From Leptolyngbyaceae cyanobacterium SM1_4_3 (GTDB lineage: Bacteria > Cyanobacteriota > Cyanobacteriia > Elainellales > Elainellaceae): 33,303 nt of DNA. Position 1 is the stretch's first letter; each line of letters starts with the position of its first letter. The notes under the pieces are model-generated. The model had not been told where the DNA came from and did not search any database. It saw nothing but the letters and a program-made list of their open reading frames with translations. The stretch is from assembly GCA_012031415.1 (NCBI GenBank), contig JAAUTN010000035.1, positions 1 to 33,303 on the forward strand, in the 5' to 3' direction. The position numbers were made by a program, and so were the translations under genes. Positions 7,088 through 14,640 of this stretch are shown piece by piece.

Positions 7088-7857
7088 TTACTGTTTCAAA
7101 GCTTTGCCCTCATACGTCCACTTAAATGGTTTAGCCATCGTGCGATTGAAGTCATTGATGAATTCTAGAATCTGGGTTTTGAGGTGTGCTTTACTTATAA
7201 AGTCTGCTCGTCTAAATAGTTTACGAACTAAGATACTGAACCAGACCTCAATTTGATTCAACCAGGAACAATGCTTGGGTGTGAAGTAGAAGACGATTTT
7301 TTGGCTTGGGTCACGCAAGAAATCTGCTCGACTCTGCAGCGATTTGAGAATGCCCGATTTCCCCTTCACCCCCAAGTCAATCTCGATCCCTTCGGTTTGT
7401 GCCACAAATCGCACCAATGATTCAGATTGATGTTGGATTCCGGTCATCTCATCTAAATAAACCATTCTCTCTGACTCATTTGCTCACTCAATCGCAGTTA
7501 GGTAAACCTCACAAATGTCTTTAACTTTTTCGTCGAATTGAGAGTCGCGGGGAGATTCAACCAGTACTGTGACTGGTGTGGTTTTAAGTCTGCTTCCTTC
7601 ATCAATCGCTCAACATGGCGAGGCAAAATGCTCTCAACAATACCTTGTTTTATCATTTCATCAGAGTATGTTCAGATTTTTGTGTAAATGCGGGCAGAAT
7701 ACCCGCATTTACACAAAAATTAAATCAGTCTCGACAAAAGAATAATGTCGGCTCTCAAGGCAATTTGCTGGGGGGTATTGTGGCGCTTGATAACCTGTTG
7801 CAGTTGTGTTCGTTCTGTCTCAGTTAGTTTCAAGGGTGTTGGAGCAAGTCTAGGCAT
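7088..7857 (-). pseudogene. IS630-family transposase, multiply disrupted
   Basis: Pieces of one DDE transposase can be followed along the minus strand. MPRLAPTPLKLTETERTQLQ starts at 7857 and continues to RADIILLSRL, then breaks at a palindrome. VESILPRHVERLMKEADLKP resumes near 7645, a one-base loss follows around 7550, then a TGA interrupts the frame shortly before [11 protein letters not shown]. The last part (7088-7465) contains [20 protein letters not shown] and [12 protein letters not shown]. About 75 residues are missing between DEMTGIQ and [10 protein letters not shown], removing the second catalytic Asp of the DDE triad. The gene cannot make active transposase. Confidence 0.8.
7676..7720. 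repeat. Perfect 19-bp palindrome inside the IS remnant
   Basis: The arm from 7676 to 7694 (ATTTTTGTGTAAATGCGGG) is the exact complement of 7702-7720, with the 7-base loop CAGAATA. The GCGGGC...CCCGC core is like the short intergenic hairpins common in filamentous cyanobacteria. It lies exactly where the transposase reading frame loses a block of residues. Confidence 0.8.
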
Positions 7858-8017
7858 GGTTTTACCCCCCATTGGTGCTTAAAGGATAGCTCTACTCTAG
7901 CCAAAGTCTACTAGTAAGGAAGAAACGAGGGGCTAACGGAGGCGATCGCACACTCTACAGAAATGGGAGAAAATTTGTGAGGGACAACGTTTTCTCTCGA
8001 TCGCCTCTTGGCTCAAT

Positions 8018-8842
8018 CTAGCCTAGATCAGCAGGTGTGATGGAGTTTGCATTGACACCCAACAACAGAGCTACACGGTTGCCATCAGCAATAATCAAAG
8101 TATTACTGCCTCGCTGCTGAAATACCAGGTTATTGAATTCCAGACCACCGGAAATACCCAGTTCGTCCACTCTATCTTGAAAATCACGAATAACATCATT
8201 GCCTCTTGGTTGCAGGACGAACGTATCGCGACCTGCGCCTCCAATGAGCCTATCGCGACCTGCACCACCGATCAAATCATCCTCACCTCTACCACCAGCT
8301 AGAACATCGTTGCCGCTACCACCGAAGAGGTCATCTTCACCATCACCACCAACCAGAATATCGTTTCCTGCCCTTCCAAACAGGTCATCCTCTCCACCCA
8401 GCCCAACAAGGCGATCGCGTCCTCTTCCTCCTATGAGGTCATCGTCACCGTTGGTGCCGCGAATTACGTTGATGCTATTGTTGCGTACAGGAGTGCTACT
8501 ACTAATGGTAGTAGTGCCAGCACCACTGCCGCCACTACTACCCCCCAGGGTGATGGAGAAAGCATCAAACTCTTGTCCTTCAAATTCACCAGAAACAGTC
8601 AACTGTTCACCCACTGACACATAGCTTTGGGTCGCATCGCCATAGAGATCCCAGGCATCAACCGGGAGAGGGCGATTGCCCGTGTTTAAGGAGAAGCCAT
8701 CTTCCCACACACGCTCTACGATGCCAGTCAGTGAGAAGCGGTTCTGTGCCCCGTCGCCATCATCATGGGAATAAGAGGCTGTGGCTGGCAGATTGAATAC
8801 TGAATCATTCGTTGCTTGAGTGAGCGTGAATAGTTCTTTCAT
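8018..8842 (-). CDS. OB-fold plus RTX calcium-binding repeat protein
   Basis: The 274-residue protein has two parts. Residues about 35-100 (RFSLTGIVERVWEDGFSLNT... SGEFEGQEFDAFSI) are a copy of the OB-fold-like domain encoded by the next gene upstream. Residues about 127-210 hold roughly nine RTX nonapeptides of the GGxGxDxLx type, such as LVGGDGEDD and LIGGAGRDR, which bind Ca2+ in a parallel beta-roll. A C-terminal block with DVIRDFQDRVDELGI and LIIADGNRVALLLGV is typical of cyanobacterial RTX proteins. No classical signal peptide is seen, in keeping with type I secretion by a C-terminal signal. It is 43 bases downstream of the paralogous gene, on the same strand, and probably co-transcribed with it. 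Confidence 0.85.
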   Translation of the reverse strand: MKELFTLTQATNDSVFNLPATASYSHDDGDGAQNRFSLTGIVERVWEDGFSLNTGNRPLPVDAWDLYGDATQSYVSVGEQLTVSGEFEGQEFDAFSITLGGSSGGSGAGTTTISSSTPVRNNSINVIRGTNGDDDLIGGRGRDRLVGLGGEDDLFGRAGNDILVGGDGEDDLFGGSGNDVLAGGRGEDDLIGGAGRDRLIGGAGRDTFVLQPRGNDVIRDFQDRVDELGISGGLEFNNLVFQQRGSNTLIIADGNRVALLLGVNANSITPADLG

Positions 8843-8885
8843 TTCTTCTAGTCTCGACTACGTTATGATAGAGATGTCAATTTAC

Positions 8886-9188
8886 CTAAGGGCAAACCGC
8901 TGCACCGTTAGGATTGGTGATAGAAGAGGCATCAAATTCGCCTCCGTCAAATTCGCCTGTGACAGTTAGTTGATCGCCTACACTGACATGGCTTGCTGTA
9001 GAGTCACCGTAAACATCCCAGGTATCAACGCGGAGGGTGCGATCGCCTGTATTCAACCGAAAGCCGTCTTCCCATATCCGCTGCACCGTTCCGGTAAAGG
9101 AATTGCCTTGCTGCGCGTAGGCATTGAACATCACACTCACAATAGTCAGACCAGTTAACGTGATCAATGCTGCTGTAAATAGTTTCAT
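8886..9188 (-). CDS. Small exported OB-fold (BOF/YgiW-like) protein
   Basis: This 100-residue protein begins with a clear signal peptide (about residues 1-25, ending AYAQ). The mature part is one small beta domain: FTGTVQRIWEDGFRLNTGDR, then a strand-rich stretch with WDVYGD and VGDQLTVTGEFDGGEFDASS. The pattern (G-x-V, an acidic loop, then VGDxVxVxGE) resembles bacterial OB-fold proteins of the YgiW/YdeI (BOF) type, which are periplasmic stress proteins without known enzyme activity. GGAGG lies nine bases before the ATG at 9188. The same domain recurs in the RTX protein downstream. A two-component system lies directly upstream, as ygiW lies next to qseBC in enterobacteria. Confidence 0.75.
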   Translation of the reverse strand: MKLFTAALITLTGLTIVSVMFNAYAQQGNSFTGTVQRIWEDGFRLNTGDRTLRVDTWDVYGDSTASHVSVGDQLTVTGEFDGGEFDASSITNPNGAAVCP

Positions 9189-9333
9189 TGGGATAATCCT
9201 CCATTTCCTGCGTTTTGCAAAGGATGGAACGACGCTCCTTACGGCATTGTTCTAGGGCAACACCTGGACGCAAGTAACCGTTCCATCAGTCCGTTCAGCC
9301 TGTGTTGGTGAACTGAATTTAGTCTAGAAGTTG

Positions 9334-9366
9334 AGTAGTAAGAGAACAGTAGGAAAACGGTAAGAA
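9334..9366 (-). promoter_or_regulatory. Three tandem 11-bp repeats, putative response-regulator operator
   Basis: On the plus strand the three units AGTAGTAAGAG (9334-9344), AACAGTAGGAA (9345-9355) and AACGGTAAGAA (9356-9366) follow each other without gaps; read on the minus strand they are TTCTTACCGTT, TTCCTACTGTT and CTCTTACTACT. An 11-bp period of direct repeats is the usual layout for OmpR/PhoB-type winged-helix regulators. They lie 146 to 178 bases upstream of the OB-fold gene and downstream of the histidine kinase stop. The neighbouring regulator is the obvious candidate to bind them. Confidence 0.55.
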
Positions 9367-9439
9367 AGCTCTTACGATGTTATTGATGACGCTTCTTGGT
9401 AGCGCTTCGTGCTGCCTCTATCTTTCCGCCTTAGCCAAT

Positions 9440-10846
9440 CTAACGATGGCTATATTGTTGAAAGGTGACGGTAAAGGTGGTGCCGCGTCCGGGCTGGCTT
9501 TGGACTGAGATTGTTCCGTGATGGCGGTGGACAATTTCCTGGGCGATCGCCAGTCCCAAACCTGTGCCTCCTATCGTGCGAGAACGCGACTTCTCCACGC
9601 GGTAAAAGCGCTCGAATAGATGAGGCAAATGATCTGGTGAAATGCCTATTCCAGTGTCGCTTACTCTGACTTGAATGCAGTGCCCCTGGACATCTGCCGT
9701 CAAACTGACCTGACCTAGAGCGAGAGTATGTTTCACCGCATTATCCAGCAAATTAAGAAACAGACGAATTAAATGATCGGGACTACCGTGAATTTTCAGG
9801 TCGGGCGCGATGTGAGTTGACAACTGAAGCTGCTGAAGATCCGCTAATGGTTGGATTTGCTCAGCGATCGCAGCCAATAGGTCACTTAGATCAATGGGTT
9901 CTAAATGCATATCTTGATGACGCTGCTCAAGCTGAGAGAGAAGTAAGAGATCGCTACTGAGACGAATCAAACGATCGACTTCCTGTTCAATAGCCCGCAG
10001 TGTTTCCTCATATACATCTGCGGTACGGGGTTGGTTCAGCACCACGTGCAATCGTCCCTTCAGGGCGGTAAGGGGTGTTCGCAGTTCATGGGACGCATCA
10101 GCCGTAAATCGCTTTTCATATTCAAAGGTTGCTTGTAACGAATCCAGCATCTCATCAAACATCGTTGCCAGCCGTTCCAACTCATCATCGGTAGTGCCCT
10201 GATAATGAATGCGCTGGGTTAGATCGCCACTGACCCTAACTTGCTCTGCCATTCGAGTGACTTGATCAATCGGTTTGAGGGCACGGTTCGCCAGAAATAT
10301 CCCCCCTAAGCCCACCATGCTGAGAAGCAGCGGAAGTTTCAGGAGGTGTTGATTTAACAGGTTTTGTAAAGTGATATCAACGGGTTGAAGGGAACGAGCC
10401 ACTTTTAACCATCCGCCTGGTCTGTCATCGCGCGGCAGTATTTCTTGAGTATAAATTCGCCACCGTTCATTCTCGGTAATGAGCGACTCAAAACCGGGCT
10501 GCAAGCCCTGCTGAGTCGGTAATGTAAGTGAATCGCCAAAGTGCTCTTTCACTGAGCCATCTTGTCCCAGCAAATAAATCTCGACCCCTGCGGTGTTCAA
10601 TAAGGAGGTTAGAACTGGACCGTCCTGTCGGGGGTCAAACATGAGGGCATCAACCTCATCATCGAGATTTTTCAATGCTTGAATAGCAGTCACTTCTAGC
10701 GCATTGTCAATCTGATCGAGTAACGTCTGACGAAACTCAAGATACATGAAGCCGTCTGATATCAGCATGGAAAGCCCTGTCAGCAGGCTATACCAGGCAA
10801 CCAGGCGTAACCGCAAATTTTGCCAGGGTTTCTGGTGCTTCATCAT
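9440..10846 (-). CDS. Sensor histidine kinase
   Basis: The 468-residue membrane kinase has a first membrane helix near residues 12-35, an extracytoplasmic sensor region (about 36-165) of unknown ligand, a second helix (about 170-188), and a HAMP linker (about 189-240). The dimerisation domain contains the phospho-acceptor His in ADASHELRTPLTALKG. The ATPase domain has the N box NLLDNAVKHT, G1 box DTGIGIS, F box ERFYRV and G2 box GGTGLGLAI, so all catalytic boxes are intact. It starts 3 bases after the response regulator stop and is surely translated with it. The OB-fold and RTX genes downstream on the same strand are likely targets. Confidence 0.9.
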   Translation of the reverse strand: MMKHQKPWQNLRLRLVAWYSLLTGLSMLISDGFMYLEFRQTLLDQIDNALEVTAIQALKNLDDEVDALMFDPRQDGPVLTSLLNTAGVEIYLLGQDGSVKEHFGDSLTLPTQQGLQPGFESLITENERWRIYTQEILPRDDRPGGWLKVARSLQPVDITLQNLLNQHLLKLPLLLSMVGLGGIFLANRALKPIDQVTRMAEQVRVSGDLTQRIHYQGTTDDELERLATMFDEMLDSLQATFEYEKRFTADASHELRTPLTALKGRLHVVLNQPRTADVYEETLRAIEQEVDRLIRLSSDLLLLSQLEQRHQDMHLEPIDLSDLLAAIAEQIQPLADLQQLQLSTHIAPDLKIHGSPDHLIRLFLNLLDNAVKHTLALGQVSLTADVQGHCIQVRVSDTGIGISPDHLPHLFERFYRVEKSRSRTIGGTGLGLAIAQEIVHRHHGTISVQSQPGRGTTFTVTFQQYSHR

Positions 10847-10849
10847 TGC

Positions 10850-11542
10850 TCAATCGGGCATTGGACTTTGGCAGTCAGCACTGATCCGATAACCCACACC
10901 CCGCACCGTTTGAATCAGCGAGGAAGACTCATTGCGATCAATTTTGCGCCGGAGGTATCCGACATATACATCAATCACTTTGAAATCTCCATAGAAATCA
11001 AAGCTCCAGACATTCTGGGCAATTTGAGTCCGACTGAGAACCTGATTAGGATGACGCATCAAGTACTCTAACAGGGAAAACTCGCGGGGGCTGAGTTCGA
11101 TCAGGCGATCGCCCCGTTTCACCACGCGCTGAACTGCATCCATCTCCAGATTTCCCACTTGCAACAAAACATCCGTCTGTAGGGGAGGCCGCCTCAATAA
11201 CGCCCGCAACCGAGCGAGCAATTCTGTGAAGTCAAACGGCTTAACCAGGTAATCATCAGCTCCTGCATCTAAACCCAATACCCGATCTTGTACAGTATCC
11301 CGTGCGGTTAACAGCAGCACCGGGGTCTGCAATCCTCGTTGGCGCAGATCTTTCAATATGCTCAGACCATCCAATTCAGGGAGCAGAACATCTAGCACAA
11401 TGACATCGTAATCAGCGGCGATCGCATAGTTCACTCCTTCGCGACCATTGGAGGCAATATCTACGGCGTATCCTGCCTCGTTTAGACCCTGATGGATAAA
11501 TCTGGAAATACTTGCATCATCTTCTACGACTAATACGCGCAT
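10850..11542 (-). CDS. OmpR/PhoB-family response regulator
   Basis: The 230-residue protein has a receiver domain (about 1-115) with the acidic pocket E7-D8-D9, the phosphorylated Asp at residue 51 in VLDVLLPELDG, the switch Thr in LLTARD, and the Lys of LVKPFD. A winged-helix DNA-binding domain (about 128-225) contains LSPREFSLLEYLMRHPNQVL and VIDVYVGYLRRKID. It is first in an operon with the histidine kinase. The spacer upstream does not show the 11-bp repeats found before the OB-fold gene, so self-regulation through them is not evident. Confidence 0.9.
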   Translation of the reverse strand: MRVLVVEDDASISRFIHQGLNEAGYAVDIASNGREGVNYAIAADYDVIVLDVLLPELDGLSILKDLRQRGLQTPVLLLTARDTVQDRVLGLDAGADDYLVKPFDFTELLARLRALLRRPPLQTDVLLQVGNLEMDAVQRVVKRGDRLIELSPREFSLLEYLMRHPNQVLSRTQIAQNVWSFDFYGDFKVIDVYVGYLRRKIDRNESSSLIQTVRGVGYRISADCQSPMPD

Positions 11543-12135
11543 ACCCAGCTAACTTGTACTCTCCAATTAATGCATATTTACAGTTTCGTGAAAAGATAGT
11601 ATCACCGATTTTTCCTTGAGTGGCGCGATCGCCCACCAACTAAAGCTTATGTCCAGTAGGGCAATCGCCAACAAGTGCTAACTAACACGTTACTGAACGG
11701 AATGTATCGACGTTGACGGCAAGATGCAAAGGTTATTTACGTCGGGTGCCCTTTGCCGTTATGTTCATCCTAGTAGGAGGTTCTTTCAGGATAAAACCTC
11801 TACGACAGGTTGGTATTCAGAGAGATCACTTGATCAGGTGCTAGAATGCCTCCGACTTTTACCGCGTCTAGGGTTCCGGTTCTTCAGGATTAAGACCGCT
11901 CACACTCGAAGAGGTGACTGATGTACGTAATTCCACCCCACCTTAGTTTGAGGGCTTCAACTGATGCTTAGCTTCGACGGTCTTTCTCTGATAAAGACCG
12001 ATAGAATCAGCACATTTGTTACTCAATCTCAGGTGAGTATGGTTTCATCAATTGCAAGGGAATTTCACGCTATTCAGCTTACCACCCTCGTTCGACCTCC
12101 GGATCTTATTTAATCCGTGTCCCTAAGCTCAGTAC
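11543..12135. other. Long spacer without recognisable gene
   Basis: I see no convincing protein gene here. A plus-strand frame of 65 codons (11724-11921) is rich in Arg, Phe and Leu and has no ribosome-binding site. Several hairpins occur: CGGTCTTT (11978-11985) pairs with AAAGACCG (11993-12000) around a 7-base loop, and AGGTT near 11778 pairs with AACCT near 11796. The stretch just before the regulator start (11543-11620) should contain its promoter. A structured RNA is possible, but no known class fits. Confidence 0.4.
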
Positions 12136-12378
12136 CAAGCTGAGTAGATTCAATAACTAGTTGAGTTGTGTTTGAGCCAAGTTAAGTAGACTCTAAGCAA
12201 ACTGATTGAGGTCTAGAACTTCGTTCAGTAGATTTCAAGATGAGTCAAGCAGTCCAAAAAACTAGCTGAGTAGTTTCTGAGACTAGTTGAGCAGGTTATA
12301 AAGACTAGTTGGTAGTATCCAGGACTAGTCGAGCAGTATCCAGGACTAGTCGAGTAAGCTGAAAAACTAGCTGAGTCG
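12136..12378. repeat. Array of about twelve degenerate 21-bp tandem repeats
   Basis: The unit core is ACTAGYYGAGYAG followed by about 8 variable bases. Cores begin near 12136, 12156, 12177, 12200, 12218, 12238, 12261, 12282, 12304, 12324, 12345 and 12366, so the period is 19 to 22 with a mean close to 21. The last six copies are the best conserved; for example ACTAGTCGAGCAGTATCCAG is at 12324. The array ends 30 bases from the stop codon of dacB. Twenty-one bases are two helical turns, which puts all cores on one face of the DNA. Confidence 0.8.
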
Positions 12379-12407
12379 TTGTTTGCACCTACTCGACCAA
12401 ATCTCCA

Positions 12408-13724
12408 TCACAAAATCTCGTTGCGGCTGGCGGCTCCTAGCTGGTTGCTTTCTAAGCGGCTGAGTTCTCCGGGGGTGAGCGTGGGTGGAATTGAGGATTG
12501 GGTGCCCCATTGGGCGGTCAAGTTTTGTAGCAGAATGTCTTGCTGACTGCGGAGTTCGTCGAGGTTCCAGCCTCGGTTGATGATGGCAAACCAGACTAAG
12601 CCGCGATCGCGTGTCGAAATTGCCCCTGCCAGGGAGCTAACGTCTGCCAAAGTGCCCGTTTTGACAGTCGCCGAGATGGGAATGCGACGACCTGCTAGTG
12701 TGCCGCGATCGCGCCCAATCACCGGAAACAGGTCAGCTACGTTCAGGCTTTTGGGCTGCAAGTTGCGCTGAATTGCCGTCAGCATTGCAACGACGGCACG
12801 AGGCGAAATCCGATTTTCAACGCCCAGCCCAGAGCCATTAATAAGCTGAATTTCTTCGATTGGGACGTTTGCGGTGTTGGCGCAGAGTTGCGCTACCTGC
12901 TCAGCGCCGCCCAGCGAGTCTGCCAGCATCTCAGACATGACGTTGTTGCTGTAAATGTTCATTGCCTTGAGAATTTGTGACAGCGGCAATGAGCTGTGCC
13001 GAATCAGGGGTTGGGGGCTACGGCTGTTGACTTGCTCTAGCGGGGCAGCCTGCACTGAGCCTGCAATCACAACCTGGGGACGAGGCGTGTTGGATGGGAG
13101 CATTCGATATTGGTTTTCGACCTCACCTGACCAGAGCGTAGAGTTAATGCCCTGCCGCAGCAGGTTGCCAGCGGTTACAGGGTCGGTTTCATAGTTCATG
13201 GCAAAGTTGCCCGTGATCACCAGGTTTCCGGTAATGCGGTTGATTCCCGCCTGGTTGAGGGCGTTACCGAGGGCGATCGCCTCTTCCCACACAAAAAACG
13301 GGTCGCCACTGCCCTGCACAATCAGATCACCCTGCAACGTTCCTGCTTCAACGGGCCCGGTAGTGCTGATCAGGGTTTCAAACTGATGGTCGGGTTCCCA
13401 GGTGAGAAGTGCAGCCAGAGTCGTGGCAATCTTTGTGAGCGAAGCAGCGGGCAGCGGAACGTTTCCCTGGTTTTCTGCCAGAATTTGGTTTCCTTCCTGA
13501 ATCCACACTCCCTGCTCCGTTGCAGGTAAATCTTGCTGAGTCAGTTGGGCGAGATGCTGCTGCACGGCAGTCTCAGCCTTTGCGTCTGGAGTAAACTCAG
13601 GCTGAAGCAAAACCTGCACCTGAATGGCATCTAACCAGGTTGACCAATTTGCCGATTTGAGCGTCTGAATTTCGGAAGCATTCAGCCAGGTCGAGAAAAA
13701 GTTTGAAAGCAACAGATCTAGCAC
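12408..13724 (-). CDS. dacB: D-alanyl-D-alanine carboxypeptidase, S13 family (PBP4-like)
   Basis: The 438-residue penicillin-binding protein has all three active-site motifs: S95-L-T-K98, the SxN motif S259-N-N261 and K355-T-G357. It cleaves the terminal D-Ala, and often cross-links, of peptidoglycan in the periplasm. The N-terminus (MLDLLLSNFF) is hydrophobic but short and does not make a clean signal peptide; an upstream extension is not available. The S13 insert between the first two motifs is present. It is divergent from the CCB-type gene, with a MITE-like element in the shared upstream region. Confidence 0.9.
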   Translation of the reverse strand: MLDLLLSNFFSTWLNASEIQTLKSANWSTWLDAIQVQVLLQPEFTPDAKAETAVQQHLAQLTQQDLPATEQGVWIQEGNQILAENQGNVPLPAASLTKIATTLAALLTWEPDHQFETLISTTGPVEAGTLQGDLIVQGSGDPFFVWEEAIALGNALNQAGINRITGNLVITGNFAMNYETDPVTAGNLLRQGINSTLWSGEVENQYRMLPSNTPRPQVVIAGSVQAAPLEQVNSRSPQPLIRHSSLPLSQILKAMNIYSNNVMSEMLADSLGGAEQVAQLCANTANVPIEEIQLINGSGLGVENRISPRAVVAMLTAIQRNLQPKSLNVADLFPVIGRDRGTLAGRRIPISATVKTGTLADVSSLAGAISTRDRGLVWFAIINRGWNLDELRSQQDILLQNLTAQWGTQSSIPPTLTPGELSRLESNQLGAASRNEIL

Positions 13725-13814
13725 ACGTCGTCTTCCTTATAAGAGACTTGGAGTAAACCCGATAAAATGGGAATGGACTTGACTTGCGGGGCGTTTGTTC
13801 CGGTTTTGCTTAGT

Positions 13815-13908
13815 CAGGACTTACGTACTCCCCCTGTGTAACAAGGGGCTTAAGCCCCTTGTTGGCGTGGCGATCGCTTAATTCCACATTCTGCTTGCGT
13901 AAGTCCTG
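13815..13908. mobile_element. MITE-like element between divergent genes
   Basis: The 94-bp element has 11-bp terminal inverted repeats, CAGGACTTACG (13815-13825) and CGTAAGTCCTG (13898-13908). In the centre is a perfect 24-base palindrome (13840-13863) with arm AACAAGGGGCTT. CAGGACTTACG ends of this kind are common in filamentous cyanobacterial genomes. There is no gene inside. It sits between dacB and the CCB-type gene, so it lies within or beside both promoters. Confidence 0.7.
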
Positions 13909-13944
13909 TTAGTTTTAGCGTTTATCAGCAGCCAGACCTAATCT

Positions 13945-14595
13945 ATGGCTAGACCTGACCAAAATCAAGTATTGCGGCGTTTGCCGATTGTGGTAGGCGT
14001 TTTGGCAGGCTCGCTGCTGCTGATTAATCGCTTGCTTAATCCAGATCCAGGTGATTTTCAGGCACGGTCGGATGCATTGGGAATCATTGTCAGCGCCCTG
14101 TTAATTCTAACGGGCTTGCTGTGGCAGCAGGTACAGCCGCGATCGCCCGAAACTGTTGAGCTTGTTGGCGAAGAAGGATTTGAGCTAGCGCCAGACTTAC
14201 CAGAACCCGTGAAAGTAGAACTGGCCTGGGCTTCTCATTTACTGCTGACCAATACGGTGACGCGATCGCTTGTCGTCTACTATCGGGGGCAAGTGCTGCT
14301 GCGACGCGGCATTTTAGCCCCCAACGCAGAAGTGAAGCCAGGAGACATTCTGAAGCGGGTGTTGGAAAAACAAAAGCCCGTGTATCTGGTCAGCCTCAAA
14401 ATCTATCCAGGGCGAGTCGAATTTGATTACTTGCCGGAGAATACTCAAGGAGTGATCTGTCAGCCCATTGGCAGTGAAGGAGCGCTGATTCTTGCTGCTA
14501 ATGCTCCTAGAAGCTACACGCAGCAGGACGAAACCTGGATCGCTGGGATCGCCGACAAGCTAGCAGATACCCTGAATCGATTTTCGCTAGTGTAA
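13945..14595 (+). CDS. Cofactor assembly of complex C subunit B (CCB2/CCB4 type)
   Basis: The 216-residue protein has two N-terminal membrane segments (about 13-30 and 44-61) and a soluble domain (about 75-215) with SLKIYPGRVEFDYLPENTQG and QQDETWIAGIADKLADTLNR. This is the layout of the CCB2/CCB4 family, which in plants and algae helps attach heme c-i covalently to cytochrome b6 at the thylakoid membrane. Cyanobacterial members have the same length. It is followed 45 bases later by a DUF456 gene on the same strand, and the two may be co-transcribed. Confidence 0.8.
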   Translation: MARPDQNQVLRRLPIVVGVLAGSLLLINRLLNPDPGDFQARSDALGIIVSALLILTGLLWQQVQPRSPETVELVGEEGFELAPDLPEPVKVELAWASHLLLTNTVTRSLVVYYRGQVLLRRGILAPNAEVKPGDILKRVLEKQKPVYLVSLKIYPGRVEFDYLPENTQGVICQPIGSEGALILAANAPRSYTQQDETWIAGIADKLADTLNRFSLV

Positions 14596-14640
14596 CGAGG
14601 CTTGATTATGTGGAGATATTACTACGTGGAGACATTATAA

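Larger units (their letters stand above)
7054..7913 (-). mobile_element. IS630-family element remnant with terminal repeats
   Basis: The remnant is bounded by imperfect terminal inverted repeats: CTAGTAGGCTTGGGC (7053-7067) and the complement of GCCAAAGTCTACTAG (7900-7914), which agree at 13 of 15 positions. TA dinucleotides at both ends (7054-7055 and 7912-7913) fit the TA target duplication of IS630/Tc1-type elements. Inside is one broken transposase gene on the minus strand. At about 860 bases it is shorter than intact relatives of roughly 1.1 kb, because of internal deletions. Confidence 0.75.

Noticed and set aside
7941-7947. GGCTAAC as a minus-strand attC right box near the end of the IS remnant
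   Set aside because: No pairing arm or partner box is found at suitable distance.
8199-8624. Proline- and serine-rich plus-strand frame
   Set aside because: It is the mirror of the RTX repeats on the other strand and follows their period.
11802-11812. CGACAGGTTGG, like the start of tmRNA
   Set aside because: Only about 11 bases agree; no tRNA-like acceptor end or resume codon is found in the following 400 bases.
11724-11921. Plus-strand frame of 65 codons in the spacer upstream of the response regulator
   Set aside because: There is no ribosome-binding site, the composition is odd (rich in Arg, Phe, Leu), and the bases form several hairpins. A non-coding role is as likely.
12136-12378. CRISPR array
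   Set aside because: The repeated core is only about 13 bases, the intervening 8 bases are themselves partly repeated, and there are no cas genes.
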